Shown: positions 1 to 10,939, counted from the stretch's first letter. The stretch: DNA of 64,000 bases from Arion vulgaris (GCA_020796225.1 CM036755.1:64920049-64984048), one strand, 5' to 3'. Numbers and translations are program-made. The notes: generated by a model not told the origin, from the letters alone.

Positions 1-1915
1 GATCAATTATATATAGCAATAAGAATGATAACATTGCAACGTCAGTCGTTCTTGTCAAAGATCAATTATATAGCACAATAAGAATGATAAAATTGCAACG
101 TCAGTCGTTCTTGTCAAGATCAATTATATAGCAATAAGAATGATAACATTGCAACGTCAGTCGTTCTTGTCAAAGATCAATTATATATCGCAATAAGAAT
201 GATAACATTGCAACGTCAGTCGTTCTTGTCAAAGATCAATTATATATAGCAATAAGAATGATAACATTGCAACGTCAGTCGTTCTTGTCAAAGATCAATT
301 ATATAGCACAATAAGAATGATAACATTGCAACGTCAGTCGTTCTTGTCAAAGATCAATTATATATCGCAATAAGAATGATAACATTGCAACGTCAGTCGT
401 TCTTGTCAAAGATCAATTATATATAGCAATAAGAATGATAACATTGCAACGTCAGTCGTTCTTGTCAAAGATCAATTATATATAGCAATAAGAATGATAA
501 CATTGCAACGTCAGTCGTTCTTGTCAAAGATCAATTATATATAGCAATAAGAATGATAACATTGAAACGTCAGTCGTTCTTGTCAAAGATCAATTATATA
601 TCGCAATAAGAATGATAACATTGCAACGTCAGTCGTTCTTGTCAAAGATCAATTATATATCGCAATAAGAATGATAACATTGCAACGTCAGTCGTTCTTG
701 TCAAAGATCAATTATATATCGCAATAAGAATGATAACATTGCAACGTCAGTCGTTCTTGTCAAAGATCAATTATATATAGCAATAAGAATGATAACATTG
801 CAACGTCAGTCGTTCTTGTCAAAGATCAATTATATAAGCAATAAGAATGATAACATTGCAACGTCAGTCGTTCTTGTCAAAGATCAATTATATATCGCAA
901 TAAGAATGATAACATTGCAACGTCAGTCGTTCTTGTCAAAGATCAATTATATATAGCAATAAGAATGATAACATTGCAACGTCAGTCGTTCTTGTCAAAG
1001 ATCAATTATATATAGCAATAAGAATGATAACATTGCAACGTCAGTCGTTCTTGTCAAAGATCAATTATATATAGCAATAAGAATGATAACATTGCAACGT
1101 CAGTCGTTCTTGTCAAAGATCAATTATATATCCCAATAAGAATGATAAAATTGCAACGTCAGTCGTTCTTGTCAAAGATCAATTATATATAGCAATAAGA
1201 ATGATAACATTGCAACGTCAGTCGTTCTTGTCAAAGATCAATTATATATAGCAATAAGAATGATAACATTGCAACGTCAGTCGTTCTTGTCAAAGATCAA
1301 TTATATATAGCAATAAGAATGATAACATTGCAACGTCAGTCGTTCTTGTCAAAGATCAATTATATATGACAATAAGAATGATAACATTGCAACGTCAGTC
1401 GTTCTTGTCAAAGATCAATTATATATAGCAATAAGAATGATAACATTGCAACGTCAGTCGTTCTTGTCAAAGATCAATTATATATCGCAATAAGAATGAT
1501 AACATTGCAACGTCAGTCGTTCTTGTCAAAGATCAATTATATATAGCAATAAGAATGATAACATTGCAACGTCAGTCGTTCTTGTCAAAGATCAATTATA
1601 TATAGCAATAAGAATGATAACATTGCAACGTCAGTCGTTCTTGTCAAAGATCAATTATATATCGCAATAAGAATGATAACATTGCAACGTCAGTCGTTCT
1701 TGTCAAAGATCAATTATATATGACAATAAGAATGATAAAATTGCAACGTCAGTCGTTCTTGTCAAGATCAATTATATAGCAATAAGAATGATAACATTGC
1801 AACGTCAGTCGTTCTTGTCAAAGATCAATTATATATTGCAATAAGAATGATAACATTGCAACGTCAGTCGTTCTTGTCAAAGATCAATTATATATCGCAA
1901 TAAGAATGATAACAT
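1..1915. repeat. 59-bp satellite/minisatellite array, about 32 copies
   Basis: Near-identical head-to-tail units of 59 bp run from base 1 to about 1,915. Each contains GATCAATTATATATAGCAA, AGAATGATAACATTG and CAACGTCAGTCGTTCTTG. Variation is concentrated in the TATATA stretch (TATATATAG, TATATATCG, TATATGAC, short forms lacking AAA). The array starts at the window edge, so its full length is unknown. It ends abruptly within a unit at ATAACATTGG. No long ORF is present. Confidence 0.97.
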
Positions 1916-2060
1916 TGGCCGCGAAGAATGAACGCGAAGAAGAAGAAAATTTTCACATTTTGGTAAATGGAACGATAGAATGATATAAATATTAAGATCT
2001 GTGTCTGGTGTGTCGTGGTGTGAAGGGATTAAATCGTACCTTGATTTGAGAATGTCAACA
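1916..2060. other. unique-looking spacer, no gene seen
   Basis: Short AT-rich spacer between the satellite and a SINE. Nothing recognisable. Confidence 0.4.
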
Positions 2061-2498
2061 AATTGATTGATTGATAGAACCATCATCATTGCACTTCGGT
2101 GAGTAACCATGTGCTCCGATCTCTTTCTTACACAGGAAGATCTCAGTTGCAGTGTACGAACTCCGTAGAACCGGCGAGGGTCCCCGATGTAATTTTGAAG
2201 ATGGTGGAGATATTTTGTAGAATTATATTTTAATCTTTACTAGTGAATTTTGCCAGGGGCGCGGCTTTCCAGCCTGCTCTTTTTTATTTTGAACTGCCAA
2301 GGGTTCTTTTACATGCTCAACTTGAACACAGGATCTCCGATTTATCGTCCGTCTCCGATAGGATTAGGAACTCGATCTCACCTACACTGATATCATGGAT
2401 CTCTGGAAATATATCCAGGTGGCTCTACGAGGGAACGAACCTGATACCTTTGACACGATAGACGAGCACCTAACATCTACGCCACAGAGGCCCTCAAA
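2061..2498 (-). mobile_element. tRNA-derived SINE, family T-a (full length, minus)
   Basis: Read on the minus strand, it begins near 2,498 with a tRNA-like head (TGTGGCGTAGATGTTAGGTG as A box, GGTTCGTTCCC as B box). A body follows containing GATAAATCGGAGATCC and AAGATCTTCCTGTG, and the element ends at 2,061-2,080 in an ATCAATCAATCAA tail. Copies of the same family lie at 18,812, 18,980, 31,365, 32,311, 34,813 and 44,455. Confidence 0.85.
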
Positions 2499-2582
2499 AA
2501 ATCACAAACGTGTTTTGATTGTCAACATCAAAGCCAGAATTTAAATATAGTTTTCAAGTAGCGATAATGTACGAGTATTATA

Positions 2583-2829
2583 CAGGGTGTTCAAGATACA
2601 AGCAGCCTATCAATGGAGCCGATATGGTTTATATTTATGTAAATGAAAAGGTTCAGTTATGACGTAGTATAGGTCAAGGTTGTGTGACGGTGTGTAAAAG
2701 GGGCGATGAACAAATGTGACGTAGGACGAGCTAGTCAGAACCAGTTTAAAAAGTAAATATACACAACGGCAATAGGTAACTGGCAACTTTCAATTTCTCA
2801 ATGGGGCTACTTTTATCTTCAACACCCTG
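2583..2829. mobile_element. short TIR element (MITE), TA-flanked
   Basis: About 247 bp bounded by inverted CAGGGTGTTCAAGAT and ATCTTCAACACCCTG, each end flanked by TA. The interior is non-coding. The size, TIRs and TA target suggest a non-autonomous Tc1/mariner-like element, but the family was not identified. Confidence 0.7.
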
Positions 2830-2864
2830 TATTATGTATGTATATATATAATCGTTCCTGAAAA

Positions 2865-3347
2865 TGAGAAGCATTATCTGCAACAAGTCCTTGTCAATCC
2901 GATCAGAATGCGAGTTATTCAGTGCTACATAGAACCAATACTGACATACGGATGCTAGTCATGGACAATGAACACACAGATCGATAAATCTCTGAGGGCC
3001 ACAGAGAAGTGGTTTTATAGAAGAATGATGAGAATCCCATGGACTGCTAAAATGACTAATGTTGAGGTGTTGGATGAGATCAAGATACAGAGAAAGCTTA
3101 TCATCAGTATAAAAAAGGAGCAGTCATCATTTTTCGGGCATGTGATGAGGAGGGAGGCTTAGAACACATTGTGACAACCGGTAAAATCGAGGGTAGACGA
3201 GACAGAGGAAGACAGAGAGAAATTTTGGATAGCCTGACTTCATGGCACAGTAGAGTGTCAACATCTGAGTTGATAGCAAACACCAACGACAGAGATTTGT
3301 GGAGATTCATGATCGCCTACGCCAGCCGGCACGGCACCTGATGATGA

Positions 3348-3348
<1 letters not shown>
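2865..3348 (+). mobile_element. LINE 3' fragment, family (i)
   Basis: Broken plus-strand reading of a non-LTR reverse-transcriptase C-terminus: IEPILTYGC, then ATEKWFYRRMMRIPWT, FFGHVMRRE, GKIEGRRDRGRQRE, and RHGT before a stop. It ends in a TGATGATGATGA tail that runs into a TA microsatellite. A copy of the same 3' end interrupts the coding exon at 46.8-46.94 kb. Confidence 0.75.

Positions 3349-3349
<1 letters not shown>

Positions 3350-3383
<34 letters not shown>
3350..3383. repeat. (TA)n microsatellite
   Basis: About 17 TA dinucleotides directly after the LINE TGATGATGA tail. Confidence 0.95.
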
Positions 3384-3387
<4 letters not shown>

Positions 3388-3521
3388 TGTGTCTTTGCTT
3401 TCTATTACCAAATCTCTATTAAATACGAGTTATTTGCATTCTTTTTAGCATTCTAGAGCTTTCCGACTAACTCAGTATACATTACGCTATAAGTGAGTCC
3501 AGAGGTGGAGAAACATATTTG

Positions 3522-3717
3522 AGGCGTCTTCTTCTTCTTTTGTCGTCACACTGCTACCGGTTGTTGCCCAGTGTCGTGGTTTTCTGTTTTGTCTTCGCTG
3601 TTCTAATGGCTTCTTCTTCTTCTTTTGTCGTCACACTGCTACCGGGTTGTTGCCCAGTGTCGTGTTTTCTGTTTTTGTTTTGTGCTGTTCTGGTGGCTTG
3701 AGTGATTGTTATTTTTC
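3522..3717 (-). mobile_element. LINE family (c) 3' end, duplicated
   Basis: Minus-strand 3' terminus of LINE (c), ending RHWATTR-stop. It is present twice in tandem (CACTGCTACCGG at about 3,549 and 3,635), separated by a GAAGAAGAA tail. It is the 3' half of the element that resumes at 4,118, split by the insert at 3,718-4,117. Confidence 0.7.
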
Positions 3718-4117
3718 AGTTTCAGTTTGGAATATCTTCATTTAATCTCCATATGTGATCCGATCTCCTTCGCAATATCTCCAACAGCGTCCAGCGACTG
3801 ACCTACCAGTTCGATTTTGAATGATGAGCCTACTCACGTACCTGTTATGCTGTTCTTTTCTTGCTACTCCAATCTTCAAACCCAGCTCCTGCAATCTAGT
3901 AGTTGACGTGGTTTAAATGAAAATCTTCTTTGCGACCACACTCTATGAGGGCGTTCAAAATATCAGCTCTATCCATTGGCTGGCCGTCTGATATGGTGGC
4001 AGAGCCAGCCAACCTGTCTGCTCTCTCATTGTCAACAACACCCATGTGCCCTGGAACGAAGATAAGTGTGATTCTGCAAATTATCGACGCTTGTAGTGAT
4101 TCAGTCCATTGCCTGTG
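3718..4117 (-). mobile_element. RNase H LINE fragment nested in LINE (c)
   Basis: Minus-strand reading gives FVPGHMGVVDNERADRLAG, the end of an RNase H domain of an RNase-H-bearing LINE, followed by RADILNALIE. The piece is flanked by ATTGTTATTTTT on both sides (about 3,705 and 4,119), consistent with a target-site duplication inside LINE (c). Confidence 0.75.
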
Positions 4118-4327
4118 CATTGTTATTTTTGCTCGTTGACAGGATTCTGCTATGCCATCTAACCATCTTTTTCGTGGTCTTCCTCTCTCCTTCTTCCCTG
4201 ATGTTCTGTTGTAGAAGACTCTGTATGCTGTGGAGTTTGGATGCATTCTTATTAAGTGACCAACCACTTCATTCTTTGTTTCTCAATGTATTTCAAGCAA
4301 AGTTATGTGCCAACTTTCTTTCTTATG
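4118..4327 (-). mobile_element. LINE family (c) fragment
   Basis: Minus-strand C-terminal reverse-transcriptase region: HLIRMHPNSTAYRVFYNR, then GRPRKRWLDGIAESC. It is the upstream continuation of the split element at 3,522-3,717. A SINE interrupts it at 4,328. Confidence 0.75.
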
Positions 4328-4588
4328 CTTCTTCTTCTTCTTCTTCTTTGCGTTAGTTCTTTACAACCAATTTTAATCACTCTGTGATATGTTTGATCTT
4401 TGCCAAGAACGTGTATACGTTGCTCATTGGTTTAGTAGACCCCTAAATGCATAGACTTCTACATGTTTAGGACATGTGCATCCGATTTCATCCAAACCTC
4501 TTTAGTCGCCTCTTACGACATGCGTGGCAGGTAAAAGTGGTTCTATTCTTTACACCCCTAATTTGGGCCCCGGTAACCACTCAGGCGT
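4328..4588 (-). mobile_element. SINE family A (minus)
   Basis: The minus-strand copy starts near 4,588 with GCCTGAGTGGTTACCGGG. It carries the central motif GTCGTAAGAGGCGACTAA and ends in an AAGAAGAAG tail at 4,330. It sits inside LINE (c), flanked by TTCTTATGCT on both sides (about 4,320 and 4,590), a probable target duplication. Confidence 0.85.
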
Positions 4589-4640
4589 CCTTCTTATGCT
4601 GATGTTGGTGACTCTGTCTTTTCTGGTTCATTTGAGGAGT
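4589..4640 (-). mobile_element. LINE (c) remnant upstream of SINE
   Basis: Short continuation of LINE (c) (CTTATGCTGATGTTGGTGAC) matching 40.8 kb and the antisense of 27.0 kb. Confidence 0.6.
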
Positions 4641-5092
4641 AAAAGGGTTAATGTAATGAGTTTTCAACGATGAAACGTGCTCATGCACTGGTATGATGTG
4701 GAGTAACATCGATCCTCCCAAGAACAAAAAATATCATTAACTATTTATTCTGTAGCGCTAACTTGTCTTTGCCGCAATTTACCAGTACAATCCTTTGCTA
4801 CTAGCAAGATGGGGGCTGGGGTAGGTCAACAATCCTGGAACCATTGTCCTGCCTAAGTGGTGCCTGATCCGAATTGCAACATTTAAAAAAAAGGAATTGT
4901 GACCTACTAGTCTGTGGATCAGGTCAAACACAGTGCTGGAATGTTGTCACCTGTTTCCACATTGAGCTGGAATCGATCTATATCGACCTGGTGTGACCTT
5001 TTTCGGTTGACAAGTCCGGGCAATAAGGCATTTATTATACAGGAATTCAAATAAAGGATAAAAGGCAATCTTAAATTCCAGAACCGTTGCAA
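4641..5092. other. no gene recognised
   Basis: About 450 bp with no sustained reading frame and no repeat I can match elsewhere in the window. Confidence 0.4.
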
Positions 5093-5101
5093 TGGTCTAC
5101 A

Positions 5102-5496
5102 CCATGGGTTTTCAAAGTGGGCGGTACGCCCCAGTGGGCGCTGAAGCCTTCCATGGGGGTGATAGTGGGTTCAGAAGCATTTGGTGGGAGTTTTTTTCGT
5201 GATTTTGCAGTTGAATAATCATTAAAAATTTGAATTCTGCATTTTAATTCATCTTATGTCCATCTTACGCGATCCATTTGTTCATCCATTTTCTATTTCA
5301 TGTATATAATCATTTGGAAATTGACCATGTATGACAGAAATATATATATCAATTTTCTATGTCAAAGTGAAAATAGAGCATGTATATATATATGAGGGGG
5401 CGTTGGCAAACTGTTATAATGGGGAGGGTAGCGGGGAGCGTTATTAAGTTGATGTCGTACAAAGTGGGCGGTGGCTGAAAAAGTTTGGGAATCTAT
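5102..5496. mobile_element. hAT-like MITE with target duplication
   Basis: About 395 bp element whose ends read CCATGGGTTTTCAAAGTGGG and, inverted, ATAGATTCCCAAACTTT. This is the typical hAT/ZBED-type end. GGTCTACA occurs immediately outside both ends (5,094-5,101 and 5,497-5,504), giving the 8-bp duplication expected of hAT. No transposase ORF is present. Confidence 0.8.
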
Positions 5497-5504
5497 GGTC
5501 TACA

Positions 5505-5785
5505 GGGTATTGCTGTATTATGAGAAAATGGCGTAGATATGGTACCTGGATTCTTTCCCTTGGATCCAGTTCTCATCTCATTTAACCACGACAAAGCTGT
5601 ATTGGCCAAAGGCAACACTTTTTTCTGTCTTTAAAAAAGAGTTTTTTCATTTGTATTTTGAATTTTGTTCCTTTATATTCTGTTATTTCGTTCGTTTAGG
5701 CTTTCCGTTACTTGTTTTGTATTTTTAGGTTTTACTTGAGACCCTTCTCTGTGCCGTGTTGTTACTTTTTCTGAACAAAATACTA
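5505..5785. other. no gene recognised
   Basis: AT-rich spacer with no motif or repeat I could identify. Confidence 0.35.
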
Positions 5786-6205
5786 CTTCCTCTTTTGTCT
5801 CCACAATATTACCGGGTTGTTGCCCAGTGTCGTGGTTTTCTGTTCATATCTTGTTCTCCTCTCTGTGATATTGATTTTTTTCTTTTCGACAGGATTGTGC
5901 TATGACATCTTTCCATCGTTTTCCTTTTGCCTTCTTTCCTGACGTTCTTGATGACTATACAGTGGAGTTTGGATTCATTCTTATTTAGTGGCCGAACCAC
6001 TTATTTCTTTGTTTCTCAGTTTAATTCAAGCAAGGCTCTGTCTCAACTTTCTTTCTTACGCTGATGTCTTTTCTGGTGTTGTTGGTAACGTTTTGTAGAC
6101 ATCGTATTTAACATGTAGTTATTTTTGCATTTGTGCTTTGCTCATTGTCCATGTCTGACTCTGGTAACACAAAGTAGGCATGAAAATCCTTTTTCTCTTT
6201 AGCCT
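5786..6205 (-). mobile_element. LINE family (c) 3' fragment
   Basis: The minus-strand C-terminus ends RKPRHWATTR. The fragment is degenerate, with frameshifts, and has the same family end as 3.5 kb and 40.5 kb. Confidence 0.7.
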
Positions 6206-6905
6206 GTTACGCCCTTGGATTTAGGGCAACAGCAAACGCACACCATTCTTATCTATTCATGGCCTTCCTCTGTATTGTGTTCCAGCTATGATTCATTTCT
6301 TTTAGTTCTTGTTCTATTCATGACCTTCCTCTGTTTTGTATTCCATCTATGATTCATTTCTTTTAGTTCTTGTTCTATTCATGACCTTCCTCTGTTTTGT
6401 ATTCCATCTATGATTCATTTCTTTTAGTTCTTGTTCTATTCATGGCCTTCCTCTGTATTGTGTTCCAGCTATGATTCATTTCTTTTAGTTCTTGTTCTAT
6501 TCATGGCCTTCCTCTGTATTGTGTTCCATCTATGATTCATTTCTTTCAGTTCTTACTCTATCGTTCTCCTCCATGTTGTCTTGGGTCTTCCACGTTTTCG
6601 TTTACCCTCTGGAGTCCATGTAAGTGCAGTTTGCGTGTCAGAGTCAGTCTCCATGCGCATCACATGCCCGATCCATCTCCAGCGTCGTCTTCGGATGATG
6701 GTGCTCATATTCTCTTGTTGACATCGTGCGAGCAGTTCTTGGTTAGAGATAGTATTTGGCCAGAAAACATGTAAGATTTTTCGCAGACAAGCTGTATGAA
6801 AGGTGGAGAGTTTGGACATATCTTGTTCTGTTATTCTCCAGCATTCCGATCCGTATAGCAAAGTTGATAGCACACAGCTATTGTATATATTAGTCTTGGT
6901 TCTAA
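6206..6905 (-). mobile_element. LINE family (a) C-terminal fragment
   Basis: Minus-strand frame 6,553-6,873 reads LLYGSECWRITEQDM, then RKILHVFWPNTISNQELL, RRRWRWIGHVMRM and GKRKRGRPKTTWRRTIE. This is the classic C-terminal end of an endonuclease/reverse-transcriptase LINE. The downstream part (6,265-6,540) is expanded as a tandem repeat. A second copy lies at 10.36-10.80 kb. Confidence 0.85.
6262..6545. repeat. about 61-bp tandem repeat inside LINE (a)
   Basis: Four to five copies of a unit with CTATGATTCATTTCTTT and GTTCTTGTTCTATTCATG. The related LINE copy at 10.4 kb has the segment once, so this is a local expansion. Confidence 0.85.
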
Positions 6906-7004
6906 TGCTGTATTATACATATTTCCAGTCTGTCTGAAGGGTCATGGGCGCACAGACATGAAAATGTTGTTGAAATAAAATTGAGCTACTACAAACAGAC
7001 ATTT

Positions 7005-7252
7005 TGTTCTGTAGCTTAAGCGGCAGTGAGCTCGATTCACAAGCTAAGCGTACCTGGTTCAATCTGCACGGCAGACTATTTGGAAGCAAATTCGTTTCCG
7101 TGTGATTTTTACGAAAAGTAAAAATAGACTTCACCGTTCAGAAAGCAATGACAAACTATCATACGTATAAGTGGTGCCTAGAAAATCAACGACTCGTTTA
7201 CTGTGGTTGATTGCTACGTCATGTAAAGGATATACCACGATTTTCATTTCAA
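7005..7252 (+). mobile_element. tRNA-derived SINE, family T-c
   Basis: tRNA-like head TAGCTTAAGCGGCAGTGAGC (A box) and CCTGGTTCAATCTG (B box), then a body with GCAAATTCGTTTCCGTG and a 3' region TCGTTTACTGTGGTTGATTG. Opposite-orientation copies are at 7,940 and 24,120. Confidence 0.8.
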
Positions 7253-7348
7253 ATATTTCATTTCCTGCGTGATGTTGACCACATGACCCATGGTGTCAAT
7301 GACAAATCCGGGCATAACAACGTATTGCCCAATATACCTCAAGGTATT
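7253..7348 (+). mobile_element. SINE T-d 3' fragment
   Basis: TGTTGACCACATGACCCAT, then CATAACAACGTATTGCCC and a Pol III-like T-d tail, matching the 3' part of the SINE at 56.9 kb. Confidence 0.55.
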
Positions 7349-7459
7349 AAAGGAACAAAAAGAAAAGATAATTCATTTGCTATATTATTTTTTGTTACTA
7401 TTAACTTGATATATGTCCTTCTAAATATAAGTGTTACGGGAGAATCCTTCGTATATTAT

Positions 7460-7790
7460 GGACAGAGAAGAAAACAAATAGATCTATCCTGAAAACACTT
7501 AAAATCAAAGAAAACTGGCTGATGCTACAAATAAGAATGAAACAATGGACGAGATATTTTGGACATATAAAAAGACACGAAGGCCCAGAGAAGATCATTA
7601 TGGAAGGAGGCATACCGGCAAAGAGAAGAGGAAGACCACGGAGAAGATGGATTCAGGATGTAACTGCTGGTATGAACATGACTGCCGCAGAGGCGGGAAA
7701 TCTGACCTATGGGAGAGAGAATATCCGAAAGACTGTTGGGGTGGCAAAGTTCTGCTCGGGACAAGCTATTTGATGATGATGACTATCAAC
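7460..7790 (+). mobile_element. LINE family (g) C-terminal fragment
   Basis: Plus-strand frame: KENWLM, RYFGHIKRHEGPEKIIMEGG, RRGRPRRRWIQDVTAGMNMT, then GVAKFCSGQAI-stop. It is the C-terminus of an endonuclease-type LINE. Relatives are at 23.9, 60.6 (minus) and 61.1 kb. Confidence 0.8.
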
Positions 7791-7799
7791 TTTGGAATT

Positions 7800-8240
7800 T
7801 GACATTACCCGTTGTACAAGTAGAGCTGGATGCTTGAGGGGCAGAGAAGAGTTTGTTTAACTAGCAAGCCACATTAACCATCAGTATGTATAAACTAGCA
7901 AGCCACATTAACCATCAGTATGCATGAAATGAAAATTGTGGCATATCCTTTACAGGACGTAGCCATCAGCTACAGTAAACGAGTCGATGATTTTCTAGGT
8001 CTATTTTTACCTTTTGTAAAAATCCCACGGAAACGAATTTGCTTCTAAATTTGCCCACCGCGAGGTTTGAACCAGGTACGCTTGAGTTTGTGATCGGACG
8101 CACTACCGCTTGAGCTACCGGCGCTCACTGTGCATACCCTTCGATATCTGTTGGGGGAGACTGAGCACCTATGGCTCCCTCGAGTGCTGTAATGTCAGTT
8201 CAATAACCAATAAACATTCCTATCAACTTGTCACCTTACT
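7800..8240 (+). repeat. LINE-associated repeat split by SINE T-c
   Basis: 7,805-7,930 and 8,135-8,235 match consecutive parts of the sequence found inverted at 23.65-23.83 kb (GAGCACCTATGG, CCACATTAACCATCAGTATG). A 33-bp segment with AACTAGCAAGCCACATTAAC is tandemly duplicated at 7,860-7,923. The SINE at 7,940-8,132 separates the halves. Confidence 0.6.
7940..8132 (-). mobile_element. tRNA-derived SINE, family T-c (minus)
   Basis: Minus-strand head GGTAGCTCAAGCGGTAGTGC with B-box ACCTGGTTCAAACC, then the T-c body and the end ATGCCACAATTTTCATTTC. Confidence 0.8.
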
Positions 8241-8342
8241 GGATTAAATTAAACTATCTGATTCTGACTCTAGAATTTCTTCTCTACAACTTATATTATT
8301 CTTGACACTAAAACATGTTCTATACAACTTATATTATTCTTC

Positions 8343-8872
8343 GCCCGAGTGTTTACCGGGGCCCAAATTTGGGGTGTAAAGAATAAAACCACTGTTACCT
8401 GCCACGCACGTCGTAAGAGGCGACTAAGGAGGTTTGGTTGAAATCGGATGCAAGTGTCCGCTAGGGAATGCTAACCCGAAACAAATGCTTGCAGAAAACG
8501 GATGCACCAGGCTGTAAGGCGCATAACATGGTGCAATGACCCCTTACAATGAGGAATGGGATAACGGATTCTACGGTCGCCAATCTGCCTCGGAGATTTA
8601 GCCACGCAGTAAGAATGTCAGACCTACAATCACGAGGGTGGCCAAAACTTACTGCGGGAAGAGTTCGGCACAAACGGGGAAGCAGAAATCATAGGAATTA
8701 TATCCTACAGAACTGCCCCCAGTATGCAGACTTGAGAAGAAAGAGGTGGGCCCACTTATACCAGCGTCCAAGACACTGTATGGCGTGACTGATAATCTGA
8801 GGCAGACGACTGCCTTTATTAGAGAATCCGAAATCCCAATCTAGTGAGAATGCAGAAGAAGAAGAATATTAT
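8343..8872 (+). mobile_element. SINE family A head joined to an RNase-H-LINE 3' tail
   Basis: Starts GCCCGAGTGTTTACCGGGGC and carries the central motif CGTCGTAAGAGGCGACTAAG and AAATCGGATGCA. It then continues into sequence encoding ILQNCPQYADLRRKRW and ends AATGCAGAAGAAGAAG. The 3' part is the same C-terminus as the RNase H LINE at 22.7-22.98 kb, so SINE and LINE share a tail. A minus-strand copy is at 33,085-33,605. Confidence 0.75.
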
Positions 8873-8894
8873 TCTTGACACTAAAACATGTTAT

Positions 8895-9578
8895 ATATTT
8901 CTTTTTTTATTTCTCGAATCCTGTTTGCCTCACAGCGTCAGGTCAGGAAGAGATTTCTAAAACGGGCCCTAGTATGCGCTTCGTAGATAGTCTCTTTCGT
9001 CGCCTCTGTTATCTCTGAGGTCCATCTTTTGCGTGGCCGGCCTTTTGCTTTGTACCCATTGTATCGGAGCAGCATTGCTCTTTGGGGTGCACTGTCTGTT
9101 GGTAATCTGCGTATGTGGCCGAACCATTTAATTGTTGTTTCTTGATGAAGTCTAGTACTGATGTTGTACCCACTTTTTCCTGATGTCTTAATTTCTCAAC
9201 CGGTCTCTTCTTGTTACACCCAGTATTCTGCGTAGACACTTCATCTCTGTTGTGACTAGTTTTCTTCTATCGTTTGTTGTCAGCGTCCAGGTTTGACACT
9301 GGTAACATAATGTGGGGAGAAAGATTGTGTTGAACATTGCTCTTTTTGTGTTCATGGTGACGTGTTTGCATCTTAAAATTGGCGCCATTTGCCCTATCAT
9401 TTGATTTGCTTTGTTGCATCTGTGTTGAATTTCATTAGTTATTCTTCCATTTGCTGAAAAATGCTCCCCAGGTATATGAAATCTTTTACTTGGTTTAGTA
9501 GGCGATTATCGATGGAGATATTGGTAGTGCTTTCCTCTCTGGTGAATGTCATTACTTCTGTTTTGTCGATCTTCTATA
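8895..9578 (-). mobile_element. LINE family (b) C-terminal fragment
   Basis: Minus-strand reading: IGQMAPILRCKHVTMNTKRA, FNTIFLPTLCYQCQTW, CLRRILGVTRRDRLRN, then KVGTTSVLDFIKKQQ with frameshifts. This is the thumb/C-terminus of an endonuclease-type LINE. The most upstream part encodes the TEVMTF-type region after the catalytic site. Confidence 0.85.
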
Positions 9579-9629
9579 TAATCAAATAATCAAAGGCAGT
9601 TGATGGTTAGGTCTGTACCAACTCTGAAG

Positions 9630-10012
9630 TACTGCAACGTGCAAACCTGCCTTCCATCATGGGCATGCTCAGCAGTAGACAACTAAGATGGTTGGGGCAT
9701 GCGAGAAGAATGGAAACTTGTCGCATACCAAAACAAATATTGTTGTGTGAACTTTGGAGGGGAAGAGGCACCAGTGCAGACCACTGCTCAGATATAAAGA
9801 TGTCTGCAAGGCCTCAATGAAGAACTTTTCTATAGGTCCCAGCACATGGGAAAAACTAGCTGATGACAGAGTTGTGTGAAAGCCATATTGCACAAGGGCG
9901 CTGAGTCTTTTGAGAAGAGACTTTTGTATGAGCTGAGATAACTCAGAAGTTGTCACAGTAAAACACCTGCCAATTGACCGTCTGTAAAGACAAAAAAGAC
10001 CATACATACAAT
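9630..10012 (+). mobile_element. LINE family (j) C-terminal fragment
   Basis: Frameshifted plus-strand reading gives a LRWLGH-like segment, then LLRYKDVCKASMKNFSIGP, STWEKLADDRV and LPIDRL. It has the general R/K-rich LINE C-terminus. The terminal 130 bp recur at 19.6 and 35.2 kb. Confidence 0.7.
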
Positions 10013-10214
10013 CAAATCATTCTACAACTCTAGATTCTGTTCTAACTTACACAAACTATTCAAGGACTCTAAGACCTGTTCTTTGTAACTTAATACATTA
10101 ACTACTAAATTCTACAGTCTGTGCCTGTTGGACTGTCCTGTTTGGCCATGTGCCGCAGAATTTGTCATGATTTCTTTCATTGATTAATTATCTCTACATT
10201 AATAAACACATTTA

Positions 10215-10290
10215 AGATCATTCGCAGACAAGTTGTATGAAAGGTGGAAAGTTTGGACACATCTTGTTCTGTCATTCTTCAGAATTCTGA
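10215..10290 (-). mobile_element. LINE (a) short fragment
   Basis: Matches the LINE (a) stretch at 6,785-6,860 (GACAAGTTGTATGAAAGGTG). Confidence 0.6.
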
Positions 10291-10359
10291 CCCTCATCTC
10301 CAAATAATAGCACCAAAACAAACAACACAACTAAAATATACCGATTTAAAAATGTAATC

Positions 10360-10800
10360 TCTCTCGCTTTAGCCTGTTACACCCTTGGCATTTAGGACAG
10401 CAACAAACGCACACCATTCTTATCTATTCATGGCCTTCCTCTGTATTGTGTTCCATCTATGATTCATTTCTTTCAGTTCTTGCTCTATCGTTCTCCTCCA
10501 AGTTGTCTTGGGTCTTCCACGTTTTCGTTTACCCTCTGGCATCCATCTCAGTGTAGTTTGCGTGTTAGAGTCAGTCTCTATGCGCATCACATGCCCGATC
10601 CATTTCCAGTGTCGTCTTCGGATGATGGTGCTCATATTCTTTTGTTGACATCATGCCAGCAGTTCTGGTTAGAGATAGTATTTGGCCAGAACACACATAA
10701 GATCTTACGCAGACAAGTTGTAAGAAAAGGTGGAAAGTTTGGACACATCTTTTTCTGTCATTCTCCAACATTCTGACCCTCAGCACTACAAAAATAGCAC
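10360..10800 (-). mobile_element. LINE family (a) C-terminal fragment
   Basis: Minus frame: STIIRRRHWKWIGHVMRIET, then GKRKRGRPKTTWRRTIEQEL and MNHRWNTIQRKAMNR. It is a second copy of the 6.2-6.9 kb element without its tandem expansion. Confidence 0.85.
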
Positions 10801-10939
10801 AACAACGCAACTAAAAAATTACGATTTCAAAATTTAATACAGCACTAGAATTTCAGTAGTTTGGTATAAATAAAAGCAAAGACAATGTGCAATGAAAATA
10901 GTTATGTTAAAAAAAAACTATAAAGTAATATATGAAAAC

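Noticed and set aside
1..1915. CRISPR-like regular repeats
   Set aside because: Units are contiguous with no unique spacers, and the context is animal DNA with introns. It is a satellite.
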